A stretch of DNA of 64,000 bases from DAIDKA01 sp963726995 (GCA_963726995.1 CAVSEP010000006.1:1550001-1614000); one strand, 5' to 3'. Positions 1-9,706 are shown, numbered from the stretch's first letter. Notes: generated from the letters alone by a model not told the origin. Program-made: numbers and translations.

Positions 1-1527
1 GGCCGGTGTACCGCTGATGGAGGTCGTCCAGCCGTCGAGGGCGATAGCCGCCCCCGGGGTGTAGGTAAACGTGGGCCCGACGCCATTGACCTGGTACTGG
101 TTGGGCGAGCTGAAGACCAGGCTGGTTGTGGTGAGCAGGTTCGGATCGGTCGGATCGGTCACCGTGGCCGGGGCAATGGTGCCGGAACCGGTATTGGCGG
201 TGACGGAGGCGGTTTGCACGGCGGCCGCTGATGCGATCTGAGAAGGATTCGTCAGCAGCACTGTGAAACCGGCGGCGGCGGTGGCCGTGGGCTGCACCAG
301 ATAGCTGTCGCCGCTGTTGGCCGTGCCGCTCACCACCATGGAGAGTCCGGCGGCCGTGAAGGGGTTCCCGGCGCTGCCATCTCCGCCCATCGTGACGGTC
401 TGCTGCGTGGTCTGATCGTACAGCTGCCAGGCGCCGCCGTTGTTGCTCAGCAGGTAGTTATCGGCCGTCAATGCCGACAGATTGGTGCGGGTCGCAGTCA
501 CCTGCGCCGTACCGGTGTTGAAGGAGGAGCCGACTCACTTGTGCCGCACCGACCGCGAACATGGGCTGTCCCTGAACCCCCGCCTGGGTGAGCCCTGAGG
601 CCTGCTGCTGGTTGATGATGCTGGCGACGCCCACGCTGATCTGGCCAAGGGCGTTGAGCGCGGGCTGTATGACCTGGGTGCGCACGGCCAGCAGCCCGCC
701 CAGGGATCCGCCGCTGATGGATCCGGTCACATCCACGGTGCTGCCCGAATTGGAGATTCCCACGTCGAACTGGGTGGGGTTGTACTGGTTCGGTATCGCC
801 GAAAGGCTCTGCGCCGTGCCCGAATTGACCAGAGCCTGGCCGTTTCCGATGAACACCTGCATCGTTCCGTCACTTTGCAATGCCGTGTTGACCGAGACGT
901 ACTGGCTGAGCTGATTGACGAGCTGATCGCGCTGGTCAAGCAGACTGTTGGGAGCCCCCGAGGTCGTCGATCCGGAGATCTGGGAATTGAGGTTGGCGAT
1001 GCTGCCGGCCAGGGAATTGATTTCCTGGATATTGCTGCTGATCTGACCTTCGACATTCTGATCCGCGGCCGAGAGCTGACTGGCGTAGCCCTGAACCGAC
1101 TGGGCCAACGTCTGCGCGGCACTCAACACGGCGGTGCCGCTGGCGGGCAGATTCGGCGCATTGGCCAGGGTCTGCAGTGAATTGGTGAAACCCTGCAGCG
1201 GTCGCGGTCAAGCCCGTGCTGGTGTCGCTCAGGACGTTGTCTATCTGAGGCGGCCGTCGTTGCGAAGCTGTTGAAACCGGAATAGCTGCTTTGCGAAGTG
1301 CGCATCTGCCCGGCGAGCAGCTCGCTGTAGTTGCGGGTAACGCTGGTCACGTCCACGCCGTTGCCGAAGCTGCCGACGCTGGTGGTTACGCCCAGCTGCG
1401 GAGTGAAATTGGCGCGCTCGACGCTGTAGCCGGGCGTGGCGACATTCGCGACGTTATTGCTGGTGACGCTCAGCGCCTTCTGGAACGCGAGCAGGCCGGA
1501 GACGCTGTTGAAGAGTACATCAGCCAT
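1..1527 (-). CDS. flgK: Flagellar hook-associated protein 1 FlgK, 3' end outside window, frame broken
   Basis: FlgK forms the first hook-filament junction layer outside the cell. The start at 1527 gives MADVLFNSVSGL, followed by the rod/hook motif with ANLAN-like SNNVANVATPGYS. The helical D1 region (QTLANAPNLPASG, then QSVQGYASQLSAADQN) continues in other frames. The frame changes near 1250, again near 1200 and again near 530, each time resuming FlgK-like sequence at once, so I read one gene with about three single-base indels. The C-terminus lies left of position 1. It follows flgJ by 13 bases and is the last visible gene of the flgB operon. The alternative, a decayed pseudogene, is less likely because no larger deletion is visible. 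Confidence 0.88.
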
Positions 1528-1540
1528 TTGCAGTCAACCC

Positions 1541-2497
1541 TTACAGCGTGCTCGTGGTCACAGTTGTCGGCAGATCGTCGCCGGACTTGAGGGCTGTGAG
1601 GCCACGCAAGAGTCATGGCCAGGTGGCCGGAAATGTTGTTGGCGATGGCGCTGACCTTGCGGGCATAATCCGGGTCAGTCGCATAACCTCCGCGCTGCAG
1701 GCCGGTCGCGAAGGCATGGGCATCGCTGCCGGTGTTGAGCGCGGCGGCGTAACGCGGATTGCTGCGCAGGATCGACACATAGTCCCGGAAGCTCTGCGAG
1801 GCGTCCGCATAGGAACGAAACGGCGCCATCCCGGTGGTGGTCCCCTGGCTGCTCACTTCAGTGGTCTGGGCCTGCACGCTCGGGCCCTGCCAGCCGCCCG
1901 TGGCCTTGACCCCGAACAGGTTGTTGCTGGAATGCCCGCTGCCGTCCTGCGGCAGGCTGCGGCCCCAGTTCGTTTCCAACGCAGCCTGCGCGATGAGGTT
2001 GCTGGGATCGACCCCCAGCTGCTCGCCGGCCTGCTGGGCCTGCGGCAAAAGCCCCTGGATGAAACTCTGTTGGGTGGTTGTCGAGGCCGCTGGCATCGCC
2101 AGCTTGGCCGGCTTGGCGGGACCGAGCGGCGGCGCCGGCGCCGCCGCTTTGGTCGGTGCCGGCAGTCGGCTGCGGAAACGCCCATGCGCTGCAGCTGGCG
2201 TACCAGCATGTCAGCCAGGCCCAGCCCGCGCCCCTTGGTGGACAGTTGCAAGGCGAGCTGATCGTCGTACATGCCCTGGTACATCTTCTCTTGATCGCTG
2301 CCGAAGATCGGGTCCGTGCCGGCGGCATCGCGCATGCTCTTCAACATCATGCGCGTGAACATGCTCTCGAATTGCTGCGCGACCTTGCGCACCGCGGACG
2401 GATCGTTCTTGGCGGCGGCCCGCTTCAGTGCCTGCAGCCCGGAGAAATCCGTGTAGGTGTCGGCGGCGGTGTCGGCGGCGATGGGCAACGTGGACAT
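1541..2497 (-). CDS. flgJ: Peptidoglycan hydrolase / rod cap protein FlgJ, frame broken twice
   Basis: FlgJ caps the growing rod and opens peptidoglycan in the periplasm. The N-terminal rod-binding domain is clear (QQFESMFTRMMLKSMRDA, then DQLALQLSTKGRGLGLADML). After a frame change near 2165 the glucosaminidase domain follows, with the probable catalytic Glu in QAALETNWG and the later NNLFGVKA motif. A second frame change near 1610 is needed to reach a natural end (KSGDDLPTTV, stop at 1541). The whole span is 957 bases, an exact multiple of three, so the two indels cancel. It lies 12 bases after flgI. Confidence 0.88.
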
Positions 2498-2509
2498 GCT
2501 GCGGCGCCG

Positions 2510-3652
2510 TCAGATCACGACCAGCTCGGCACGCAGGGCGCCGGCGGAACGAAGGGCTTCCAGGATGGCCACCAGATCGCCCGGTGCCGCGCCGACGCGA
2601 TTCACCGCGCGCACGATCTCATCCAGATTCACACCGGCCTGGAACACGAACATGCGCGCATCGGCCTGCTGCACGTTGATGTCGCTGCGCGGCGTGACCG
2701 TGGCGGTGGTGCCCTTGGTAAAGGAATTCGGTTGGCTCACGTCCTGGCGTTCGGTAATCGTGACCGACAGCGAGCCATGGGCCACTGCCGCTGCAGTGAC
2801 CTGCACATGGGAGCTGATTACCACCGTGCCGGTGCGCGAATTGATGATGACGCGCGCCGGCGCCTCGCCCGGTTCCACCTCGATGGCCTCCAGCGTCGCG
2901 AGGTAGCCGATGCGCTGATCCGGATTGCTGGGCGCGATCACCTTGATGGAGACTGGGTCGGTGGCCTCGGCCGTGCCGGCACCCAGAATCTTGTTGATCC
3001 CGGCGGCGACGCGCGAGGCGGTGGTGAAGTCCGGGGTGTTGAGGTTCAGGACCAGGAAGGCGTCGTGGGCGAAGGTGGTCGGCACCTCGCGCTCGACGCT
3101 GGCGCCATTGGGGATGCGGCCGCTGCTGGGCACGTTCAGGGAAATGCGCGAGCCGTCCTTGCCGTTGACGCCGAAGCCGCTGACGACCAGGCTGCCCTGG
3201 GCGAAGGCATACACTTCGCCGTCGAGTCCGCGCATCGGGGTCATCAGCAGCTGACCGCCACGCAGGCTTGCGGCATTGCCGATCGAGGCCACGGTGACAT
3301 CGATGGTCTGGCCCGCCTTGGAAAAGGGCGGCAGGTCGGCCGTTACGGTCACCGCGGCCACATTCTTCAGCTGCGGATTGGAACCCGGGGGAATGGTGAC
3401 ACCGAACTTCGCCAGCATGTTGGCGATGCTCTGGATGGTGAAAGGCGCCTGCGTGGTCTGGTCGCCCGTTCCGTCGAGGCCGACCACGAGGCCATAGCCG
3501 AAGAGCTGGTTGGAGCGCACGCCGGACACCGTGGCGATGTCCTTGATGCGATCGGCGCGCGCCGGCGTGGCGAGGCCGCCCAGCATGATATTCAGCAGCA
3601 AGGCGGACAGCAGCGGGGCTGCGAGGCGGCAGTTGCGGATTGATTCAAACAT
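2510..3652 (-). CDS. flgI: Flagellar P-ring protein FlgI
   Basis: FlgI builds the P ring around the rod in the peptidoglycan layer. The 380-residue length is normal for the family. A signal peptide of about 33 residues ends in ATPARA, followed by DRIKDIATVSGVRSNQL and LVVGLDGTGDQT, the usual FlgI N-terminus. The C-terminus (LDEIVRAVNRVGAAPGDL, then LRSAGALRAELVVI) is also typical. Its start overlaps the end of flgH by one base, which fits translational coupling in the flg operon. Confidence 0.97.
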   Translation of the reverse strand: MFESIRNCRLAAPLLSALLLNIMLGGLATPARADRIKDIATVSGVRSNQLFGYGLVVGLDGTGDQTTQAPFTIQSIANMLAKFGVTIPPGSNPQLKNVAAVTVTADLPPFSKAGQTIDVTVASIGNAASLRGGQLLMTPMRGLDGEVYAFAQGSLVVSGFGVNGKDGSRISLNVPSSGRIPNGASVEREVPTTFAHDAFLVLNLNTPDFTTASRVAAGINKILGAGTAEATDPVSIKVIAPSNPDQRIGYLATLEAIEVEPGEAPARVIINSRTGTVVISSHVQVTAAAVAHGSLSVTITERQDVSQPNSFTKGTTATVTPRSDINVQQADARMFVFQAGVNLDEIVRAVNRVGAAPGDLVAILEALRSAGALRAELVVI

Positions 3653-4323
3653 CAGAACGGTGTCCAGGGTGAATTGAAGAAGCGCGAAAGCCAGCCCTGG
3701 GCATTCGAGTCGGCCAGGGCGCCCTTACCGCCATAGGCGATCTTCGCGTTGGCCACTTTCGAGGACGGTATGGAGTTGTCAGGCGCCAGATCGATGGGGC
3801 GGATGACGCCGGTCATGCGCACGTACTCCTCGCCCTGGTTGATGCCGATCCATTTCTCGCCCTTCACGTACAGGTTGCCGTTGGGCAGCACCTTCTGCAC
3901 GGTGACAGTGACGAAGCCCTGCAGGCTGTTGCTCTGCGCGCTGTCGCCTTCGCCGGCGAATTTGGCGGCATCCGAAATGTTGTTGCTCATGATCGGCACG
4001 CCATGAACCGTCAACGCCTTGCCGAGGATGGTCATGCCGGGCAGGGTGTCCGTGGTCGCCTTGGTGGTGTTGGTGCTCGAGCTCTTCTGTGCCGCGGTCT
4101 GCTCGTTGAGCACGATCGTGACGATGTCGCCCACGTGATGGGCGATCGGATTCTCAAACAGCGCCACCTCCCGCCCGCTTTGATAGATGGCGCCGTTGGT
4201 GGGATTCGGCGCGGCTTCCGCGGCCCAGCCGAGGCCATCGTCGTCCTTCGGCGGACGCGGTGTATGGCAGGCACTTAAGGCCAGCAGGGCGGCGCAGGTC
4301 AGAAATGTGTAGAGAATTCGCAT
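3652..4323 (-). CDS. flgH: Flagellar L-ring lipoprotein FlgH
   Basis: FlgH is the outer-membrane L-ring lipoprotein. The signal peptide ends in a lipobox LSAC, with the acylated Cys at residue 19 if translation starts at 4323. I prefer this ATG to the one at 4329 because the AAGGCGG ribosome site then sits seven bases away instead of one. Family motifs follow: HHVGDIVTIVLNEQT and NGNLYVKGEKWIGINQGEE. It ends at SRFFNSPWTPF. It sits between flgG and flgI in the usual order. Confidence 0.96.
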   Translation of the reverse strand: MRILYTFLTCAALLALSACHTPRPPKDDDGLGWAAEAAPNPTNGAIYQSGREVALFENPIAHHVGDIVTIVLNEQTAAQKSSSTNTTKATTDTLPGMTILGKALTVHGVPIMSNNISDAAKFAGEGDSAQSNSLQGFVTVTVQKVLPNGNLYVKGEKWIGINQGEEYVRMTGVIRPIDLAPDNSIPSSKVANAKIAYGGKGALADSNAQGWLSRFFNSPWTPF

Positions 4324-4335
4324 CAACATTCCGCC

Positions 4336-5121
4336 TTACATGTTCTGCGTGGCGAACTGCAGCATCTGATCAGTGGTTTGGACCGCCTTGGAGTTCATCT
4401 CATAGGCGCGCTGGGTCTCGATCATGTTGACCATCTCCTCCACGACGTTGACGTTGGAGGCTTCCACCGAGCCTTGGACGATCGTTCCCAGGCCCGTGAG
4501 GCCCGGTGTGCCGGTGGTGGGCGCGCCGCTCGCGCCCGACTCGACGGAAAGGTTGCCGCCGGCATTCTGCAGTCCTGCCGGGTTGATGAAGTCGGCGAGC
4601 TGCAGGCTTCCGACCTGCGTCGGCGCGCTCTGTCCCGGCAGCAGCACGCTGACCACGCCGGTGGGCGCGATGGTCACGCTCTGCGCGCCTTGAGGAATGG
4701 TGATCGCAGGCTGCACCTGGTAGCCGCTGGCATTGACCAGCTGGCCCTGGGCATTGACCTGGAAGCTGCCGTCGCGGGTGTAGGCGAGGGTGCCGTCTGG
4801 CTTGAGGATCTGGAAGAAGCCGCGGCCCTGGATGGCCACATCCAGTGCGTTGCCGGTGTTGTCGAGACTGCCCTGGGTAAAGCTCGGCTCGGTCGCCACC
4901 ACGCGCACGCCCGTGCCAAGCTGCAGGCCGGACGGATACATGGTGGTATCCGATGTTGAGCCACCCACCTGAGTGACGTTCTGATACAGCAGGTCGTTGA
5001 ATACCGCGCGGCTTTTCTTGAAGCCATTGGTATTGACGTTGGCGAGGTTGTTGGCCGTCACCGTCATCTGGGTCTGCTGTGCGTCGAGGCCGGTCTTAGC
5101 CGCCCAAAGTGCCGCTTCCAT
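4336..5121 (-). CDS. flgG: Flagellar distal rod protein FlgG
   Basis: FlgG forms the distal rod that passes through the P and L rings. The protein has 261 residues, the usual length. It begins MEAALWAAKTGLDAQQTQM with TANNLANVNTNGFKKSRA, and ends with the rod-family helix NMIETQRAYEMNSKAVQTTD. Core family sequence such as GRGFFQILKPDG and YTRDGSFQVNAQG is present. It lies 31 bases after flgF. Confidence 0.97.
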   Translation of the reverse strand: MEAALWAAKTGLDAQQTQMTVTANNLANVNTNGFKKSRAVFNDLLYQNVTQVGGSTSDTTMYPSGLQLGTGVRVVATEPSFTQGSLDNTGNALDVAIQGRGFFQILKPDGTLAYTRDGSFQVNAQGQLVNASGYQVQPAITIPQGAQSVTIAPTGVVSVLLPGQSAPTQVGSLQLADFINPAGLQNAGGNLSVESGASGAPTTGTPGLTGLGTIVQGSVEASNVNVVEEMVNMIETQRAYEMNSKAVQTTDQMLQFATQNM

Positions 5122-5152
5122 AGTGTTCTACCTTTATCCTTGGAGCTTGCGA

Positions 5153-5893
5153 TCAGCTCGGTTGCAGCAGCTTCGCCGAGGCGCTGCCGGTGTCTTCGGC
5201 GGTGTGCAGGGCCTTGATCTGCAGGTCGAAATTTCGGGACAGTTCGATCATGTTGACCATCGAGCCGGCCAGGTCGACATTGCTGCCTTCCAGGACGCCC
5301 GAGGCCAGGGTCGCGGTGCCATCGGCCTCTGCGGGCTGGCCGTCGCTGGTGCGAAACAGACCATCGCTGCTGCGCGAGATCGTGTCGCTCGGCGGATTGA
5401 CGAGCTTGATTCGGCCGACGTTGGAAATTGTCTGGGGCGTCTGGCCCAGCGGCACGATGGAGATGGTGCCATTGGGTCCCACGGTGGCTGAGGAGAAAGG
5501 CGGCACGCTGACCGGCCCGTTGTCGCCCAGCACCGGCAACCCGGCGGCGGTCATCAGCTGACCGTTCGGGTCCACGTGCAGGTCGCCCCCGCGCGTGTAG
5601 GCTTCGTTGCCATTGCTGTCCTGGACCGCAATGAACCCCGTGCCCTGTACCGCCACGTCGAATGGATTGCCGGTGGTGATCTGCGCTCCCGCCGAGCGGT
5701 CCCAGCCGACGGAGGAATCCGTGGCATAGACCCGCGAGGCATAGCCCGGCCCCGTTACGGCACGGCTCTGGAACGCACTCAGGTCCGCCTTGAACCCGGT
5801 GGTATTGGCGTTGGCGAGGTTGTGGCTGTTGGCCGCCTGGGCGCGCAGGGTTTCCTTCGCGCCGGACATCGCAACGTAGAGCAATTTATCCAT
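5153..5893 (-). CDS. flgF: Flagellar proximal rod protein FlgF
   Basis: FlgF is one of the proximal rod proteins. The start MDKLLYVAMSGAKETLRAQ and the motif NSHNLANANTTGFKADL are characteristic, and the 246-residue length is usual. The C-terminal helix MVNMIELSRNFDLQIKAL closes the protein. The order flgE-flgF-flgG and the short gaps support the call. Confidence 0.96.
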   Translation of the reverse strand: MDKLLYVAMSGAKETLRAQAANSHNLANANTTGFKADLSAFQSRAVTGPGYASRVYATDSSVGWDRSAGAQITTGNPFDVAVQGTGFIAVQDSNGNEAYTRGGDLHVDPNGQLMTAAGLPVLGDNGPVSVPPFSSATVGPNGTISIVPLGQTPQTISNVGRIKLVNPPSDTISRSSDGLFRTSDGQPAEADGTATLASGVLEGSNVDLAGSMVNMIELSRNFDLQIKALHTAEDTGSASAKLLQPS

Positions 5894-5934
5894 GAACTGT
5901 GGTCTGGTCTCGTATTAGGTCAGTGCGTCAGGCG

Positions 5935-7154
5935 TTACTGATGGATGCCGATGACCGTCTGGCTGATCTGGTCTTCGGTCTTCATCATTTCCGAATTGGC
6001 CTGGAAGGCGCGCTGCGCGGTGATCATTGCCGACTAGCGATGTCGTGGTGTCGACGTTGGACTGCTCCAGGGAGCCGGAGGAGATCTTGCCGAAGCCGGA
6101 GCCGCCGGCAACGCCCTGCCACTGCTGATCCGGAGGCGCTGGTGGCCGCCCAACTCGCATCGCCCAGCTGCGCCAGACCCTGCGGGTTGGCGAAATTCGC
6201 CATCGCCACCTGTCCGAGGTCCACTGAGCGGCCATTGGTGTACTGGGCCTGCACGACGCCGGCATTGTCGATGCTGATGCCGCTCAGCAGGCCGGTGGTG
6301 TAGCCGTCCTGGGTGACAGCCGTGACGCCGAACTGGTTGCCGTACTGGGTCGTCTTGTTGAAATTGAAAGTCATGTTCAAGTCGGCCGCACCGGTGGCCG
6401 GCGTATAGGCAGGGAAAGTGACGATGCCGCCGGCGGGTGTCTGCAATGCGCCGCTGGAGCTGTACGTCAGGGCCTGGGGTGTGCCGACTGCGTTGCCGTC
6501 AACGTAAAGCTGAGTGTTCCAGTTATTGGCCCCGCCTTGATGAAGTACAGCGATGCGGTATGCGCCGCACCCAAGGAGTCGTACACCGTGACGGAAGTAG
6601 TGTTGTTGTAACTGTTGGCGTCGGTCGGCGTGAACAGCGGCGTCCGCCGGCACGGTTGCGCTCGCCGGCAGGTTGGCAGTCAGCGACACCGCAGTGGTCG
6701 CATTCGGCGCGCCTTCCTGCGTGGACAGCGACAGGTTGGCCAGTCCGCCGGTGTTGAAGGTACCGTTTGCCAGCGGCGGGTAGACCTGCAGCTTGGCGCC
6801 GCTCGCAGTCACCACGTCACCGACGCTGTTGACCTGGAACTGACCGTCGCGGGTGTACTCCAGCGCGCCGTTGTTGCTGGTGGTGAAGAACCCATTGCCG
6901 CTGATCGCCAGATCCAGGTTGTTACCGGTGGTCTCGATGTCGCCTTGGGAGAACTGCTGAGCGACTTCCGTGATGGAGGCTCCGTTACCCACGGCGGTGG
7001 AGCTCACGCCGGTCTGCGTGGCGGAGAACAGATCGCCGAATTCGGCGCGCGAGCCCTTGAAGCCCACGGTGCCGACGTTGGCGAGGTTGTTGGCCGTCAC
7101 CGAAAGGTCCTGGTTGGCGGCGTTGAGGCCTGTGAGCGCGACATTGAATGACAT
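5935..7154 (-). CDS. flgE: Flagellar hook protein FlgE, frame broken about four times
   Basis: FlgE polymerises into the external hook. The start MSFNVALTGLNAANQDL and TANNLANVGTVGFKGSRAEF are clear. Reading continuous FlgE-like sequence needs frame changes near 6636, 6531, 6115 and 6031. The middle then reads LFTPTDANSYNNTTSVTVY, and the end reads SGSLEQSNVDTTTSL then MITAQRAFQAN and a stop at 5935. Several breaks lie in short G runs, for example the GGCGGGG near 6531. I treat this as one intact gene with base-level errors; the exact residues at each break cannot be given. Confidence 0.9.
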
Positions 7155-7190
7155 GGGTGGTTATTCCTGATACGTGCTTGGGTTTGTGCG

Positions 7191-7844
7191 TTACAGAATG
7201 GTGACGACCGTGTTCATCGGCACTGTGCCGCTGGTCGTGTTCAGCTCCAGCTGCTGGGTGGTCGGATCGATGGTGACGCTTTGCACCTGACTCACGACCA
7301 TCGGATTCACGGATTGGCTGGCGCCGTTGACGGCAGCATTGACGCTTACGGTGTACTGGCCGGCGGCGGCGGTCGTGCCGCTGCTGGTCGCGCCGTTCCA
7401 CGAGAACGTGGTCATGCCGGAGCTGGCAGGCGTTACCTGAAAGGAGGTCACCGGCGTTCCGCTGGCGGTCGCGATCGACACGGTCAGACTGGTCGCGCCG
7501 GCCGGTGCATTCACCGCGCCCGTGATCGCGCCGCCCGTAGCCAGCGCGGCGCTGGTTCCGGGCGCGAGCACGGAGCGGCCCAGCAGGCTCGCACTGCTGC
7601 TGACCTGCGATGCGGTCATGACCGACTGCATGTTCTGCAGGCTCGACACCTCGCTCAATCCTTCAAGCTGCCCCAGGAACTGACTCGGATCGGTCGGTTG
7701 CATCGGATCCTGGTTCTGCAGCTGCGAGGAGATCAGCCGCAGGAAGTCGGCCTCGTTGATCTGCATGTTCGCCGGGACCACATTGCCAGCCGCAGCGGCA
7801 TGCGCGGCGGTCGCTCCAGTGATCGGACTAGTACTTGTGGACAT
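7191..7844 (-). CDS. flgD: Flagellar hook-cap scaffold FlgD
   Basis: FlgD caps the growing hook and is absent from the mature structure. The N-terminal family motif is FLRLISSQLQNQDPMQPTD followed by FLGQLEGLSEVSSLQNM. The later half is a FlgD tudor/Ig-like region with FSWNGATSSGTTAAAGQYT. The length of 217 residues is normal. The gene lies between flgC and flgE with short gaps on both sides. Confidence 0.96.
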   Translation of the reverse strand: MSTSTSPITGATAAHAAAAGNVVPANMQINEADFLRLISSQLQNQDPMQPTDPSQFLGQLEGLSEVSSLQNMQSVMTASQVSSSASLLGRSVLAPGTSAALATGGAITGAVNAPAGATSLTVSIATASGTPVTSFQVTPASSGMTTFSWNGATSSGTTAAAGQYTVSVNAAVNGASQSVNPMVVSQVQSVTIDPTTQQLELNTTSGTVPMNTVVTIL

Positions 7845-7890
7845 CAGGCGCCTCGTAAGAATGTGGTGGTCATGGTGCTATGGCTTATGA

Positions 7891-8319
7891 TCACTGGCCG
7901 AGTTTCAAGGTCGCGAGCATGAGGTCCTTGGAGGTGTTCATGACTTCCACGTTGTCCTGGTAGGCGCGCGAGGCGGAAATCATGTCGGTCATCTCTTCGA
8001 TGACATTCACATTGGGTGCGTAGACATTTCCCTGAGCATTGGCCAGCGGGTTGCCAGGGTCGTAGCGCATCTGCGGCGCGGCCTTGCTCTCGACGATGCC
8101 GGCGACCCGTACACTGGCCGCGCTCTGAGGGTCCAGCCCGGCGGCGCCCTGCAGCTGCTGCTGGATGGCTTGGAAGACGGGGTGCCGCGCCTTGTAGACG
8201 GTCGACGGATCACCGCTGACGCTATCGGCATTGGCAAGATTGCTGGCCACGGTGTTCAGGCGCACTGACTGGGCGCTCATGCCGGAGCCGGCGACGTCGA
8301 ATATCTTGAAGGAGGACAT
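7891..8319 (-). CDS. flgC: Flagellar proximal rod protein FlgC
   Basis: FlgC is a proximal rod subunit. It begins MSSFKIFDVAGSGMSAQSVR with NTVASNLANADS, and ends with the conserved helix EEMTDMISASRAYQDNVEVM. VYAPNVNVIEEM is a typical FlgC signature. The length is 142 residues. It is the second gene of the flgB operon. Confidence 0.97.
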   Translation of the reverse strand: MSSFKIFDVAGSGMSAQSVRLNTVASNLANADSVSGDPSTVYKARHPVFQAIQQQLQGAAGLDPQSAASVRVAGIVESKAAPQMRYDPGNPLANAQGNVYAPNVNVIEEMTDMISASRAYQDNVEVMNTSKDLMLATLKLGQ

Positions 8320-8349
8320 GTTCGGATTCCTTTGGTGTCGCTGGCAGCC

Positions 8350-8751
8350 TTACTGGCCCGTGATCGCCGTCATCAGATTGTGCAGGCGCATGGTCAGAAA
8401 GGTGAGCGTCGCCTGGTAATGCACGGTGTTTTCAGCAAACGCCGCCTGTTCCTGCTGTGAGTCCACCGTGTTGCCATCCAGCGAGGGCGCCAGGGGTACG
8501 CGGTACTTCAGAGCGGCGCCGCCTTCGTCCGTGGCGTTCACCGGGATATCCTTGGAATCAGTCGTGGCCAGGCTCACGCCGGCCTGCGGGGTTCCCGCCG
8601 CTGCCAAAGCCGTGCGAAAGTCGATGTCGCGCGCCTTGTAGCCGGGGGTGTCGACATTGGCGAGATTGTTCGCCAGCACGTCCAAGCGCTGGGTCTGCAC
8701 CTTGAGTGCGGCAGCGTGAACGCCCAGGTATGAATCCAATCCGATAGGCAT
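8350..8751 (-). CDS. flgB: Flagellar proximal rod protein FlgB
   Basis: FlgB is the rod subunit nearest the MS ring. I start it at 8751 (MPIGLDSYLGVHAAALK), giving 133 residues, the family norm. A reading frame extends upstream to 8895, but that part is not FlgB-like and would contain the promoter. NNLANVDTPGYKARDIDF and NTVHYQATLTFLTMRLHNL are diagnostic. It is the first gene of the flgBCDEFGHIJK operon. Confidence 0.96.
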   Translation of the reverse strand: MPIGLDSYLGVHAAALKVQTQRLDVLANNLANVDTPGYKARDIDFRTALAAAGTPQAGVSLATTDSKDIPVNATDEGGAALKYRVPLAPSLDGNTVDSQQEQAAFAENTVHYQATLTFLTMRLHNLMTAITGQ

Positions 8752-8796
8752 GATTCTTAAGTCCGGTCCGTCAAAAAACTGTCCTGCTGGGGAAAT

Positions 8797-8812
8797 AGCA
8801 ATACGCATGCCA
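8797..8812 (-). promoter_or_regulatory. Sigma-54 promoter for the flgB operon
   Basis: On the minus strand this reads TGGCATG-CGTA-TTGCT, a complete match to TGGCAYR-N4-TTGCW, with GG and GC twelve bases apart. The predicted transcript start is near 8786, giving a leader of about 35 bases before flgB. FleQ-type activators are known to drive flgB operons from such promoters in polar flagellates. Confidence 0.85.
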
Positions 8813-8947
8813 GCCGCGTCAAAGGCCGGAATCGGCCTGCAATGCGCGCCATTTGCGTGAGCTGCGTCACACGGGCGGCAACGACTTGCCGTCAACCACC
8901 GGCAATCGCTGGTCCGCGGCCACCTAAGGGATCCTCAATCGTGAGGC

Positions 8948-8963
8948 TGGCGCGGCATTTGCA
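8948..8963 (+). promoter_or_regulatory. Sigma-54-like promoter directly before flgA
   Basis: The site reads TGGCGCG-GCAT-TTGCA, differing from consensus at one position (A to G at the fifth base) with correct GG/GC spacing. The -12 C at 8962 predicts transcription from about 8974, one base before the flgA ATG at 8975. Either flgA mRNA is almost leaderless or this site is not the real promoter. It is divergent from the flgB promoter 136 bases away. Confidence 0.5.
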
Positions 8964-8974
8964 AAGATCACTGC

Positions 8975-9706
8975 ATGAAGCTCTCACCGACAGACAACCG
9001 ACGATCTTTCCTGGCAGTCGCCTGGCTGCTGACCTTGGCGCTGCCGGCCGCGGGTGCCGCCACGGACCCACGCGCTGTGGAACCCGTAGCCAGTATCGAG
9101 GCGGCGGCACAGGCCTATGTCGCGTCGCTGCTGCCGCCCGGGACCACCGATGCGCAGGTCACGGTGCAGCCCATCGATCGGCGGCTGCGGCTGGCGCAGT
9201 GCGGCTCGGCGCTGCGCGCGCAGCTGCCTGCCGGCAGCAATCTGGGCGCGCGCGCCACGGTGGGCGTGAGCTGCGAGGGACCCTCGCATTGGTCAGTGTA
9301 TGTGTCGGTCGTGGTGGAGAGCCGGATCGCCGTGCTGGTGCTGCGGCATGCGGTGGCGCGCGACACGCGCCTCACCGCCGATGATGTGACGCTGGAAACG
9401 CGGCGCATGGCCGGCGCGGCCACCGCCTATCTGGCATCGGTCGCAGAGCTGGCCGGGCGCACCGTGCGACGGCCGTTACCCCTTGGCACGGCCTTGACCG
9501 TTGAGATGTTCGCGGCCGATACGGTGATTCACCGCGGTCAAGAGGTCACCCTGGTGGCAGGCGGACCCTCGATGGAGATTCGGGCCATGGGGCGGGCGCT
9601 CATGGACGCCTCGGCCGGGGCCCGCGTCCAGGTCCAGAACTTGAGCTCCATGACGGTCGTGGAGGGAGTCGTGGAGTCCGCAGACGTCGTGCGGGTGGCT
9701 TTGTAA
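8975..9706 (+). CDS. flgA: Flagellar P-ring assembly chaperone FlgA
   Basis: FlgA is a periplasmic chaperone for FlgI assembly. The protein has 243 residues with a signal peptide (FLAVAWLLTLALPAAGA) and the C-terminal SAF/FlgA domain (DTRLTADDVTLETRRM, GRTVRRPLPLGTALT, VHRGQ-like VIHRGQEVTLVAG). The ending VQVQNLSSMTVVEGVVES is typical. It is divergent from flgB and is followed 72 bases later by flgM. Confidence 0.93.
   Translation: MKLSPTDNRRSFLAVAWLLTLALPAAGAATDPRAVEPVASIEAAAQAYVASLLPPGTTDAQVTVQPIDRRLRLAQCGSALRAQLPAGSNLGARATVGVSCEGPSHWSVYVSVVVESRIAVLVLRHAVARDTRLTADDVTLETRRMAGAATAYLASVAELAGRTVRRPLPLGTALTVEMFAADTVIHRGQEVTLVAGGPSMEIRAMGRALMDASAGARVQVQNLSSMTVVEGVVESADVVRVAL

Noticed and set aside
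2078..3643. Long open frame on the plus strand, 521 codons, opposite flgI and flgJ
   Set aside because: It is antisense to two clearly recognised genes, has a low-complexity Gly/His/Arg composition and no domain. High GC gives such long antisense frames.
1..7154. Programmed ribosomal frameshifting in flgK, flgJ and flgE
   Set aside because: Breaks differ in direction and context, lack slippery heptamers with a following structure, and occur several times per gene.
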